The notes: generated from the letters alone by a model not told the origin. Positions 7,973 through 15,472 are shown, numbered from the stretch's first letter. The stretch: DNA of 18,507 nt from Chitinophagaceae bacterium (GCA_947463105.1 CANHSD010000023.1:1-18507), one strand, 5' to 3'. A program made the numbers and translations.

Positions 7973-8664
7973 ACTGTCTGCAGATAAAGTTTTTCGAGCT
8001 CATTTGCTGAAATAGACTTTGCATCAATGACTGATACAAGATTACCCTCTTTCATAATGCCTATTCGATGTGCAATTTCTTTTGCTCTAAAAATATCGTG
8101 TGTTGCCATTAATACAGCAACACCACTTTTTGATAATTCGGCAATGATTTCACTAAACTCATTAGAGGCTTTAGGATCAAGGCCACTAGTAGGCTCATCC
8201 AGAAGCAATGCCTTTGCTTGTTTTGCTAAAGCAATTGCGATACCAACTTTTTGTCGCATCCCCTTAGAATAACCCTCAAGCCTTTGTTCGTGAGCATCAT
8301 TTTGTAAACCTGCTTTTAAAAGAAATGCCCTCAACTCATTTTTAGTATATGAAAATCCACCCAGAGCAGCGAAAAAAGAGAGATTTTCTATTCCAGATAA
8401 AGTAGGATATAACATTACTGTTTCAGGCACATATGCAAGATATTTTTTTGATAAAACAGGGTTATCTTGAACACGAAGACCATTGATTTGTGTTGACCCA
8501 CTTGTTGGAGATATGAATCCAAGAAATAAATTGATAGTGGTTGTTTTCCCTGCACCATTCTGCCCCAACAAGGCAAAAACTTCCCCTGAAGATATATTCA
8601 GGTTCAAATTATTCAATGCAACTTTATTTCCATATTTTTTTGAAAGATTTTCTGCTATCAACAT
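7969..8664 (-). CDS. ABC transporter ATP-binding protein
   Basis: The protein has 231 residues, a compact ABC ATPase. Walker A is GQNGAGKTT (34-42), the signature is YSKGMRQKV (132-140), Walker B is ALLLDEP (152-158) followed by the D-loop SGLD (160-163), and the switch His is in ATHD (187-190). The Q-loop position reads VPE and not VPQ, a substitution often seen in ABC-2 ATPases. It should power the two following permeases. The open frame runs upstream to 8727 through the operator/promoter region; ATG 8664 is preferred because it starts exactly at the ABC domain and lies downstream of the predicted transcription start. It is the first gene of the leftward unit and is controlled by the double palindrome. 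Confidence 0.92.
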   Translation of the reverse strand: MLIAENLSKKYGNKVALNNLNLNISSGEVFALLGQNGAGKTTTINLFLGFISPTSGSTQINGLRVQDNPVLSKKYLAYVPETVMLYPTLSGIENLSFFAALGGFSYTKNELRAFLLKAGLQNDAHEQRLEGYSKGMRQKVGIAIALAKQAKALLLDEPTSGLDPKASNEFSEIIAELSKSGVAVLMATHDIFRAKEIAHRIGIMKEGNLVSVIDAKSISANELEKLYLQTV

Positions 8665-8683
8665 AAAGTAGTTTTTATAAATA

Positions 8684-8698
8684 TGCAACTGTGTTGCA
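8684..8698. promoter_or_regulatory. Palindromic operator copy 1 (proximal) of the ABC/COG0523 operon
   Basis: The sequence is TGCAAC-TGT-GTTGCA with perfect 6-bp arms. It overlaps the 3' end of the -7 box (8697-8698) and covers the likely transcription start at about 8690. The second copy is centred 28 bp away. No other copy of the full motif was found by eye in the window. Confidence 0.75.
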
Positions 8699-8727
8699 AA
8701 TATATAGTATATGCAACATTGTTGCAA
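8697..8727 (-). promoter_or_regulatory. Promoter of the ABC/COG0523 operon
   Basis: On the minus strand TTG (8727-8725) is followed by exactly 20 nt and then TATATTTG (8704-8697), a perfect Bacteroidota -33 / -7 pair. Transcription should start near 8690, leaving a leader of about 25 nt. Both elements overlap the palindromes. Confidence 0.75.
8712..8726. promoter_or_regulatory. Palindromic operator copy 2 (distal) of the ABC/COG0523 operon
   Basis: The sequence is TGCAACA-T-TGTTGCA, a 15-bp perfect palindrome with 7-bp arms. It overlaps two bases of the -33 TTG. Together with copy 1 it gives a two-site operator typical of a dimeric repressor. A Zur/Fur-type regulator is inferred from the metal-chaperone gene; the regulator itself is not in the window. 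Confidence 0.78.
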
Positions 8728-8853
8728 ATATTGTTTTTAGCACAGTATCCGGGCTCCCCTGTTTCGATTACAGTCTATGATTCTATAATGACCTTTACAT
8801 TCGCTCTTCGCTTCAACTTAAAATAGAAAAACACCTGCCTTCAATGGTGAAAA

Positions 8854-8877
8854 CACCTTTATAACATTTAAAAGGTG
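8854..8877. repeat. Inverted repeat in the ABC-higB intergenic region
   Basis: CACCTTT (8854-8860) and AAAGGTG (8871-8877) form 7-bp arms around a 10-nt AT-rich loop. The preceding 8828-8847 contains a looser CACCT...GGTG pair. No T-run follows, so it is not a standard terminator. The gene-free stretch 8665-9008 (344 bp) otherwise holds only the operon promoter and operators and the higB upstream signals. Confidence 0.35.
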
Positions 8878-8970
8878 ATGCAGATTTGTGCTAATATGTT
8901 TGGGAGTTGATAAAATCGACTCTTCATTTATTGTATAAAAGCAGAAAATAAAATTTTAAACTGTTTTAAT

Positions 8971-8985
8971 TTACACTTTATGTAA
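8971..8985. promoter_or_regulatory. Candidate HigA operator (palindrome)
   Basis: The sequence TTACA-CTTTA-TGTAA has perfect 5-bp arms and lies 14-28 nt upstream of the -7-like box of the toxin-antitoxin operon, over the place where the -33 element should be. HigA-type antitoxins repress their own promoter by binding such inverted repeats; that this is the site is inferred. Confidence 0.45.
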
Positions 8986-8998
8986 GTTATAAAATAAC

Positions 8999-9006
8999 TA
9001 TTTTTG
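8999..9006 (+). promoter_or_regulatory. -7 box of the higBA operon
   Basis: TATTTTTG is a perfect match to TAnnTTTG and ends only 2 nt before the GTG start codon of the toxin gene. If it is used, the transcript would start at or next to the start codon, making the toxin mRNA essentially leaderless. No TTG is seen at the ideal -33 distance. Confidence 0.4.
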
Positions 9007-9008
9007 CA

Positions 9009-9350
9009 GTGAAAATTAGTTTTGCAGATAAGAAATTGGGGAAGCTGGCCAATGATGACCGAAAGTTGGTAAAGGAGTTTGGCAAAATACGGGCTGAGAA
9101 GATCAAGGCGAGGCTGTCACAAATCAGGTTTGCCACAACCCTTGAAGATGTAAGACACTTGCCCGGAAATTACCACGAACTTACCGACAATCGCAAAGGG
9201 AAATGGTCTTGCGACTTAGATCAACCATACAGGCTGATATTTACACCGCATGAAATCCCAATCCCCGCCAATGCACACGGTCAGTATATCTGGCTGGAGA
9301 TAACAGGGGTAGAAGTTATAGAAGTAGTCAACTATCATAAAGAGAAGTAA
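9009..9350 (+). CDS. higB: HigB-type toxin of the RelE/ParE superfamily
   Basis: The protein has 113 residues. It shows the small alpha/beta fold of HigB/RelE killers: beta strand KISFADKKL, helices with KLANDDRKLVKEFGKIRAEKIKARL split over about 10-36, then LPGNYHELT (52-60), KWSCDLDQPYRLIF (65-78) and a last strand ITGVEVIEVVNYH (98-110). Members are mRNA-cutting ribosome-dependent toxins neutralised by the partner HigA. The gene order, toxin first and antitoxin 2 nt later, is the typical higBA order. The start is GTG; the next possible start (TTG, codon 10) would remove the conserved first strand. AT-rich composition and the gene type fit a horizontally moved module. The family is strongly supported; toxicity is not shown by sequence. 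Confidence 0.85.
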   Translation: MKISFADKKLGKLANDDRKLVKEFGKIRAEKIKARLSQIRFATTLEDVRHLPGNYHELTDNRKGKWSCDLDQPYRLIFTPHEIPIPANAHGQYIWLEITGVEVIEVVNYHKEK

Positions 9351-9352
9351 AC

Positions 9353-10306
9353 ATGACCAAGGAAAATCAGTATTTCCCAGAATCAGTTCCACACCCGGGT
9401 AAAACCTTAGCTGAAAAGCTGGACGAAATGAAAATGGGGCCAAAAGAGTTTGCCCTTCGTACTGGCAAGCCTGAAAAAACCATCATTGCAGTACTGAAAG
9501 GCGAAAGCTCCATTACCCCCGATATGGCTGTGCAATTTGAAAATGTAACCAGGATACCTGCCAACTTTTGGATGAATCAACAACGGGGCTATGATGAATA
9601 CATTGCCAGAAACAAAAGAAAAGCTACGATTGATGCAGCTGTATCATGGGCAAAGCATTTTCCTTTGGCGGAAATGATTAAAAAAGGCTGGCTTCCTCCA
9701 GTAAAATCTATTCACGAAAAAACAATAGAGACACTGGCATTCTTTGGCTTTGCTAATCATTCTGCATGGGAGGATTATTACTGCAATCAGCAGTTAAAAG
9801 TAGCCTTCAGTATATCACTGGCTCAAACCAAAGAACTCTATGCCATTTCAGCCTGGCTTCGCAAAGGTGAATTACAAGCATCCGAACTAAAAGCAAATGA
9901 ATATTCAGAAAAGAAATTCAAAGAGTCATTGCTAAAAATAAAATCTATTATGGCCAAACATCCTGATGGCTTTTTTAGTCAATTACAAAATATTTGCCTT
10001 GAAGCAGGTGTGAAAGTAGTGCACACACCATACATCAATAAAGCACCCATCAACGGTTGTACCCGTTGGCTCAACGATACTCCATTTATTCAGCTCACAG
10101 GCCGCTATAGTTATAACGACAGTTTCTGGTTCACTTTTTTTCACGAGGCAGGGCATATTATATTACACGGGAAAAAAGATATTTTTCTGGAAAATCTCGA
10201 CTACTCGGATAAAGACCTGCATAAAGAGGAGGAAGCAAATGAATTTGCCTTTAAATGGACGCTAAAGGATCGACAAAACAAAAAACTCATCCCTCACTCA
10301 TTGTAA
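9353..10306 (+). CDS. higA: HigA-type antitoxin: XRE-like HTH fused to an ImmA/IrrE-like zinc peptidase domain
   Basis: The protein has 317 residues. The N-terminal HigA-type HTH (about 12-85) has HPGKTLAEKLDEMKM, KPEKTIIAVLKGESSITPDMA split over 39-59, and the typical NFWMNQQRGYDEY end (71-83). A helical linker follows (90-200). The C-terminal domain carries HEAGH (264-268) and the downstream Glu in EEEANEFA (292-299), which are the zinc ligands and catalytic Glu of the ImmA/IrrE (COG2856) family. Members of that family cleave repressors in other systems. As usual for HigA it should bind the toxin and repress the operon. The protein ends about 20 residues after the third ligand, while many relatives continue for about 50 more. 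No continuation is seen in other frames downstream. It starts 2 nt after higB. Confidence 0.87.
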   Translation: MTKENQYFPESVPHPGKTLAEKLDEMKMGPKEFALRTGKPEKTIIAVLKGESSITPDMAVQFENVTRIPANFWMNQQRGYDEYIARNKRKATIDAAVSWAKHFPLAEMIKKGWLPPVKSIHEKTIETLAFFGFANHSAWEDYYCNQQLKVAFSISLAQTKELYAISAWLRKGELQASELKANEYSEKKFKESLLKIKSIMAKHPDGFFSQLQNICLEAGVKVVHTPYINKAPINGCTRWLNDTPFIQLTGRYSYNDSFWFTFFHEAGHIILHGKKDIFLENLDYSDKDLHKEEEANEFAFKWTLKDRQNKKLIPHSL

Positions 10307-10397
10307 AAAGAATTTTTTGAACCTGTGGTATTTGAGTAGAATTAAAGTTTCTAAGGATCATCACATTAGGGGACAAAATAACCAATCATATTTATCA

Positions 10398-11921
10398 TCA
10401 TAACCCCCCTTTGCGTTTTGATTTTATTGGCGCGGGCCAGGTTGCATTACTTGCTTTTTCCGTTGAGCTGCGTTCTGGATCTTCGCAAGCCATGTAAACA
10501 AGAATCGCTGTTACAATAGCATTGTTGCGCAAATCATCAAACACAATTTTATCATACGTATCCCTGTTGGTATGCCAGGTATAATTGAAATAGGACCAGT
10601 TCAATGCACCCAATGAAAACGCAGGAGCACCCGCAGCTACAAATGATGCGTGGTCAGATCCGCCACCACCGGGCATTCCAGGAAAACTGGTTTTGATGGA
10701 ATCTTTGTATTCTCCTGGTATCGCGCTCAACCATCTGCCAATGTAGTCTTTCGATTTTGCATAACCCGAGCCACTGAGGTTAACAATCCTTCCTGTTCCA
10801 TTGTCCTGATTGATCAATGCTTGAAGATTGTTTACTATTTCAGGATGGTCTTCCACAAATGCACGCGAACCATTCAATCCCTGCTCCTCACTGCCCCAAT
10901 GTCCTACCAAGATGGTGCGCTTGGGATTGGGGTATACTTTTTTAAGAATACGCATCGCTTCCATCATCACCATCGTGCCGGTACCATTGTCTGTTGCGCC
11001 TGTTCCTCCATCCCAAGAGTCAAAGTGAGCAGACAACATCACGTATTCACTTGCCTTGCTTGTGCCTTTGATTTCTCCGATGGTGTTAAAGGTGGGCACT
11101 TCACCAAGCTCCTTTGATTTGGCAAGCACACTGATTGTTGGAGCAACACCTGATTCAGTTAGCCTGTACAACAAGCCATAATCTTCCAGCATCACATCAA
11201 TGGTTGGAATTTTCTTGGTGTAGGCATCAAAAATTTTATTTACGCCAAAACCCTGGCTCCAATTGCTTCCCAAAATGCCCGCAGCTCCTGCATTTTCAAG
11301 TGCTGTAGCAAGTGTGCGGCTGTTGTAACCTGTTTTGCTGATGCGTTTGCGCCAGGCTTCAGTCAAATCTCTTCTTTCCTGCACCATTTTATCCATGGAT
11401 GCTTTTGTGGCAAACTCTTTCCAGTTGTAATCTGGTCTTCCGGTAGGTTGGGGCATTGCGATCAACACAAATTTTCCTTTTACATTGGGTAACCATTTTT
11501 TGAAGGCAACCGAATCGGCTACATCAGCAAGAATGATTGTTTCTCCCTTTACTGCTTTTTTGGTAGATGGTGAAAAAGCCAATTGTGTGGCTTCCAAGGT
11601 TTTTGTCCAGGGACTGATCATGTCTACATGTGTAATGCCGCGATCCCATCCTCTCCAGGTGCCATAATTTTCTCTTTTCGCAGATATACCATATTGCTGA
11701 TACTGTGCAATGGCCCAATCGCTGGCTTGCACCATTTTAGTAGAGCCAACCAAACGCGGCCCTACACCATCCATCAATTCATGGCTCATTCTTTTCAATT
11801 GCGAATTTTCACTGGCTTCTTTGATGATGGCGGCAACCATTGGATCTTGCTGTGCAAATGCAGCAAGACAAAAAAACTGAGTAGTGAAAACAGCGGCAAA
11901 AAGGATTGTACGTAAACGCAT
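10398..11921 (-). CDS. M28-family zinc metallopeptidase (aminopeptidase/carboxypeptidase type), exported
   Basis: The protein has 507 residues. It has a signal peptide (LRTILFAAVF..., cleavage near AFAQ at 21-24). A protease-associated-like insert (about 110-270) precedes the M28 catalytic region. The co-catalytic zinc ligands are visible in order: His 299 in SAHFDSWD, Asp 311 in GATDNGTG, Glu 345/346 in HWGSEEQGLNG, Asp 373 in NQDNGTG and His 450 in WHTNRDTYD. SDH at 422-424 is also typical. It probably trims peptides in the periplasm or outside the cell. ATG 11921 is chosen over ATG 11972 because it starts the signal peptide. A weak -7-like TATTTTAG lies about 20 nt upstream on the minus strand. 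It is separated from ompA by a hairpin terminator, so it has its own transcription. Confidence 0.9.
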   Translation of the reverse strand: MRLRTILFAAVFTTQFFCLAAFAQQDPMVAAIIKEASENSQLKRMSHELMDGVGPRLVGSTKMVQASDWAIAQYQQYGISAKRENYGTWRGWDRGITHVDMISPWTKTLEATQLAFSPSTKKAVKGETIILADVADSVAFKKWLPNVKGKFVLIAMPQPTGRPDYNWKEFATKASMDKMVQERRDLTEAWRKRISKTGYNSRTLATALENAGAAGILGSNWSQGFGVNKIFDAYTKKIPTIDVMLEDYGLLYRLTESGVAPTISVLAKSKELGEVPTFNTIGEIKGTSKASEYVMLSAHFDSWDGGTGATDNGTGTMVMMEAMRILKKVYPNPKRTILVGHWGSEEQGLNGSRAFVEDHPEIVNNLQALINQDNGTGRIVNLSGSGYAKSKDYIGRWLSAIPGEYKDSIKTSFPGMPGGGGSDHASFVAAGAPAFSLGALNWSYFNYTWHTNRDTYDKIVFDDLRNNAIVTAILVYMACEDPERSSTEKASNATWPAPIKSKRKGGL

Positions 11922-11979
11922 GAGAATTGATTTGAGACTAAAATACTGAAATTCATGGAATCGGTTGCACAAGACATTA

Positions 11980-12013
11980 AAAAGGGCCCAAGCATTACTG
12001 CATGAGCCCTTTT
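11980..12013 (-). terminator. Intrinsic terminator of the OmpA-family gene
   Basis: AAAAGGGC (11980-11987) pairs with GCCCTTTT (12006-12013) around an 18-nt loop. On the minus strand the stem is followed by a short U-run, about 75 nt after the ompA stop codon. The stem is symmetric, so it may also act in the plus direction. Confidence 0.65.
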
Positions 12014-12042
12014 CTATTAATGATTATCATTTTCTTCAACCC

Positions 12043-12077
12043 ACCTGCCTTCGGCAGGTTTACCAACCGCTGGTTGG
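12043..12077. repeat. Two adjacent GC-rich hairpins (REP-like) in the ompA 3' region
   Basis: ACCTGCC-TTC-GGCAGGT (12043-12059) and CCAACC-GCT-GGTTGG (12063-12077) are two perfect short hairpins 3 nt apart, between the ompA stop and its terminator. They lack a U-run. They may be a dispersed palindromic repeat or an mRNA 3'-end stabiliser; which one cannot be decided here. Confidence 0.5.
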
Positions 12078-12086
12078 CAAGCTCAA

Positions 12087-12965
12087 CTATTTCTTCTCCA
12101 GCAACTTGAAGAACTGATCCAACTGAGGCAAGATAACAATGCGTGTCCTGCGGTTGGCGGCACGACCTGCTTCAGTTGAATTGTCTGCCAGTGGGCGGAA
12201 TTCTGCACGACCTGCTGCAACCATTTGTGCAGGGTTCATGTCATATTGTTTTTGGAGCAAGCGAACAATAGTTGTTGCGCGCTTCACACTGAGATCCCAG
12301 TTGTCCATCAGGTCCTTGTCGCCTTTCATGGCAACATTGTCTGTATGTCCTTCCACCATGAACTCAATGCCGGGCTGGTTCTTCAAAACCAATGCCACTT
12401 TTCCAAGCACCGTCTTGGCCCTGTCGCCAAGGTCAAAGCTGCCGGTTTTAAAAAGGACCTTATCAGAAATATCAACATATACTACGCCCTTGTCTACCTT
12501 TATGTTTACATCCTGATCGTTCAGGTCTCCGATGGCACCTTTGAGGTTCATCACCAGGGCCATGTTCATGGAATCCTTTCTTGCGGCGGCAGATTGGATG
12601 TTTTGAATATAGGCATCCTTGGATCCGATATTGTCCAAAGATTTTTTAATGCTTTCCGCCTGAGAAGAAGAAATGACTGAAAGGTCTTCCAGCTGCTTCA
12701 GGGTTTGGTTGCTGCTTTTCTTCAGGAATTCAATTTGGTCTTTCAATGACCCAATCTGCGCTTCACGCTGTGCGTCCGCAATGGAACGCTGGCGCTCGGC
12801 CTCGGCCTTTTCATCACGGCATGCCTTTGCTTCCTTTTGTGCTGCAATCAATTGATTGTTGAGGTCACCATATTTTCCTGTAAGTGCCTGAAATTTTTTG
12901 GAGCTTACACAAGAAAACAGTGTAACAACCATCACCAGAGGGAGAACAAAGAATTTGCTTTTCAT
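12087..12965 (-). CDS. OmpA-family lipoprotein with coiled coil and peptidoglycan-binding domain
   Basis: The protein has 292 residues. The signal peptide ends in the lipobox LFSC with Cys 19. Residues 30-135 are rich in charged heptads (KEAKACRDEKAEAERQR region) and form a likely coiled coil. The C-terminal OmpA domain (about 165-280) shows LFKTGSFDL (171-179), VEGHTDN (204-210), NWDLSVKRA (222-230) and NRRTRIVI (271-278), including the Asp and Arg that hold diaminopimelate of peptidoglycan. There is no beta-barrel, so it is a lipid-anchored Pal-like linker between outer membrane and cell wall. ATG 12965 is chosen because the upstream extension to 13001 runs into the promoter. It has its own promoter and its own terminator. 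Confidence 0.92.
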   Translation of the reverse strand: MKSKFFVLPLVMVVTLFSCVSSKKFQALTGKYGDLNNQLIAAQKEAKACRDEKAEAERQRSIADAQREAQIGSLKDQIEFLKKSSNQTLKQLEDLSVISSSQAESIKKSLDNIGSKDAYIQNIQSAAARKDSMNMALVMNLKGAIGDLNDQDVNIKVDKGVVYVDISDKVLFKTGSFDLGDRAKTVLGKVALVLKNQPGIEFMVEGHTDNVAMKGDKDLMDNWDLSVKRATTIVRLLQKQYDMNPAQMVAAGRAEFRPLADNSTEAGRAANRRTRIVILPQLDQFFKLLEKK

Positions 12966-12998
12966 CTTTTTGAATTTTAATTGGTATTGACTGAAACA

Positions 12999-13006
12999 CA
13001 AATATA
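12999..13006 (-). promoter_or_regulatory. -7 promoter box of the OmpA-family gene
   Basis: TATATTTG on the minus strand is a perfect TAnnTTTG, 33 nt upstream of the ATG. No TTG lies at the standard -33 spacing, so only the -7 element is supported. Confidence 0.5.
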
Positions 13007-13057
13007 ATTTCTCCGAAGCAATTCGTCTCCATTAATAATCCACAACAGCAAGGACTC

Positions 13058-15472
13058 CTATTTTTCGTCCGACTCAATGGTGCGCACAAAGGCACTCCTT
13101 CTGGGCGCCGGCATTGTGCTGTGTTCTCCCTTGATGGCCTTCCAAATCACTTCACTGAACTCAAGGTCGTTGACCCGGTCTTCTTTGCTGAAGTCAAAAG
13201 ACATGCTCTTTTTGGAAAGGGCATTGACCTTTGCATTCTTGTCATTCAAATCCACCCTGGCGGGAAGGGAATGAAAAACGGAAAGATCAGGCGTCTTGCT
13301 GAAGCTTCTCCACATTGGAGTGGCGGCTGCATCATATTGAGACATGGGGGGCAGGCCCAAAATCAATTCCATGGTCCTGAGCATTGAAGAGGTGCTGTAG
13401 GGCGTATGGTCCACAAAACCCCTTTTAACAAAACCACCAGCCACATAGGCCGTGGTGCGGTGCGCATCCACATGATCGGGTCCGTTTTGTGCATCATCCT
13501 CTACAATAAAAATGGCCGTCTCTTTCCAGATCGACGATTTGGACAGGTGTTCTACAAACAAGCCAACAGCCAGGTCATTGTCGGCCACATGAGCAAAGGG
13601 GGTTGGCCTGCCAATGCTGGTTCCTTCGGTATGGTCATTGATAAATCGCAAGGTATTCAATTGCGGCACGGCCTTTTTGGCCAACAATGAGTCAAACTCC
13701 CGCCTCCATTGGTTGAATCTTGTGGTATCGCGCACGGTTTCATCCCAGCTGGTAAAATAGGGACAGAAATGTCCTTCCAACACCGGGATATTGGCCTTGT
13801 AATCATCGGCAAACTCTCCATACGTTCTGTAGCTGACCCCATGCCTTTGCGCCAGGTTCCAAACAAAACCGCCTTTGTTGTTGGCCGCTTCTTTGGTGCC
13901 CTCAGCATTGTAGTCTCCGCCACGCCCTCCATAATTGGTGGGCCAGGTTTTCTCCAGGTAGTCAGTGGCATAGGCTCCCAGGCTCCAGTTGTGCCCGTCT
14001 GCACTGACCTCTCCATCCACATAAAAATTATCAAGCAAAACAAACTGCTTGGCAAGGGCATGCTGATTGGGGGTGATGTTCTCTCCAAAAAGCAAAAGGC
14101 TGGTATCGCCATTTCCACCAGGAATATCGGACAAGACCTGGTCATAAGTCCGGTTTTCTTTTACAATATAAAATACATGTTTGATGGGCGAAGGATCGCC
14201 AACCTTCATCGGTATGGGGTTGCCGGGCTCTCCAGATGCAAGGGTTTCTTTCTCTTTTGTATAAGGTGTGTTGGTATACACCGCTTTGGAGAGGGTGGCA
14301 AGCTGGCTGGTGCTAGGCTCCTCAAAAATACTCATCGTGCCCTTGAAAAGTCCGCCAATATATTGCACGTCCTTGGGCTTGGCGGCATCGCCTTTCTGGT
14401 AGATGACCTGCTGCTTTTTCTGCACCGGATTCGGACCAAAGGGATTGGCCATGGAGGTGAAGCCCTTTCCATTGCTCACAAAAACTTTCTTGCCGACAAT
14501 GCGCACATTGGTGGGATACCAACCTACGGGGATAAAGCCCATGGCGCGGCTTTCGCCAGGCTCTTCAACATCAAAAACGGCCAAGCAATTGTTGTCTGCA
14601 TTGGCAATGTACAGGCGCTTTTCATCCGCAGAAAGGGCCAGACCATTGGAAGCCGATCCACTTGGTGCATCCGGATAAAGGGCAGCGTTCAATGTTTCTG
14701 TTACTTTCATGGTTGCAGTGCTGATCACCGAAACGGAATTGTCGTTGGCATTGGCAACAAAGATCCTGTCGCCTTTTTTTGACAGGATGATCTCGTTGGG
14801 ATTATCGCCAACAAGGGTTGATGTGGTTATTTGACCGGTATTTGCATCAATCTTCAAGAGCCGGTCTCCTCCCCAAACAGAAACATAAACAAATTTCCTG
14901 TCCCTGGACAGGAGACAGCCATATCCCTCTGCACCAATGGATACTTGACTGATGACTTTGTTGGAAACCAGGTCTATGGTATAGAGCGCGCTGTCTTCTC
15001 TTGTGGCAACAAACAACTTTTTGTTGCGGGAATCAACAGCAATGCCGGAAGGGCCAACACGATTGGGCCAGGGTTTGCCCAGCAGGATGCTGTCGGTCAG
15101 GACCAGTTTATTCTCAGCAACATCGTATTTATTGATGCGGTTGTCGTGTCCTCCGGAAACATAGAGGAATTTTTCATCTTCGGTAAAAGCCAATCCATAC
15201 CAGGCCTTCGGAACAACCAGTGTATGAAGCACCTGTTCTGATGCAGGATCAATCAACTGAATGGAATGCTGGCTCTGCCCATTGTTGGTAACGGCCATTT
15301 TCTTTCCTGAAGCAGAAAGCGCAATGTTCAGGGGCAGGTCTCCGAGGGGGAAATTTCTGCCGTAAGGAGAAAGCGACCAACCATTGGGAAGCCTAACCGG
15401 TTCGGGAACCTGGGCAAAGATTGGCTGCGCAAGAGCCACTGTGCACAATAAGAAGCCGACGAATTTCCTCAT
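13058..15472 (-). CDS. Bifunctional YncE-like beta-propeller / phosphoesterase (alkaline phosphatase superfamily) protein, exported
   Basis: The protein has 804 residues with a signal peptide (cleavage near IFAQ, 18-21). Residues 40-340 form a YncE-like seven-bladed propeller with repeated strands such as KFLYVSGG, KKLFVATRED, RKFVYVSVWGGDRLLKID, DRIFVANANDNSVSVI and KRLYIANADNNCLAVF. Residues 430-740 are a phosphoesterase domain of the phospholipase C/acid phosphatase type: KHVFYIVKENRTYDQVL (431-447, Glu/Asn metal site), VSADGHNW (489-496) and IVEDDAQNGPDHVDAHR (656-672). Substrate is unknown; a phosphate ester outside the cell is likely. The extended frame to 15676 has no signal peptide at its start and crosses the upstream regulatory region, so ATG 15472 is used. 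Codon composition is GC-richer than the 3.4-10.3 kb block. Confidence 0.9.
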   Translation of the reverse strand: MRKFVGFLLCTVALAQPIFAQVPEPVRLPNGWSLSPYGRNFPLGDLPLNIALSASGKKMAVTNNGQSQHSIQLIDPASEQVLHTLVVPKAWYGLAFTEDEKFLYVSGGHDNRINKYDVAENKLVLTDSILLGKPWPNRVGPSGIAVDSRNKKLFVATREDSALYTIDLVSNKVISQVSIGAEGYGCLLSRDRKFVYVSVWGGDRLLKIDANTGQITTSTLVGDNPNEIILSKKGDRIFVANANDNSVSVISTATMKVTETLNAALYPDAPSGSASNGLALSADEKRLYIANADNNCLAVFDVEEPGESRAMGFIPVGWYPTNVRIVGKKVFVSNGKGFTSMANPFGPNPVQKKQQVIYQKGDAAKPKDVQYIGGLFKGTMSIFEEPSTSQLATLSKAVYTNTPYTKEKETLASGEPGNPIPMKVGDPSPIKHVFYIVKENRTYDQVLSDIPGGNGDTSLLLFGENITPNQHALAKQFVLLDNFYVDGEVSADGHNWSLGAYATDYLEKTWPTNYGGRGGDYNAEGTKEAANNKGGFVWNLAQRHGVSYRTYGEFADDYKANIPVLEGHFCPYFTSWDETVRDTTRFNQWRREFDSLLAKKAVPQLNTLRFINDHTEGTSIGRPTPFAHVADNDLAVGLFVEHLSKSSIWKETAIFIVEDDAQNGPDHVDAHRTTAYVAGGFVKRGFVDHTPYSTSSMLRTMELILGLPPMSQYDAAATPMWRSFSKTPDLSVFHSLPARVDLNDKNAKVNALSKKSMSFDFSKEDRVNDLEFSEVIWKAIKGEHSTMPAPRRSAFVRTIESDEK

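Noticed and set aside
8665..8727. 21-codon upstream extension of the ABC ATPase
   Set aside because: It covers the -7 box and operators and would start upstream of the predicted transcript start; the ABC domain begins at ATG 8664.
13709..14782. Plus-strand open frame of 357 codons
   Set aside because: It lies fully antisense to the YncE/phosphoesterase gene, shows no recognisable motif, and is explained by the GC-rich codon pattern of the real gene.
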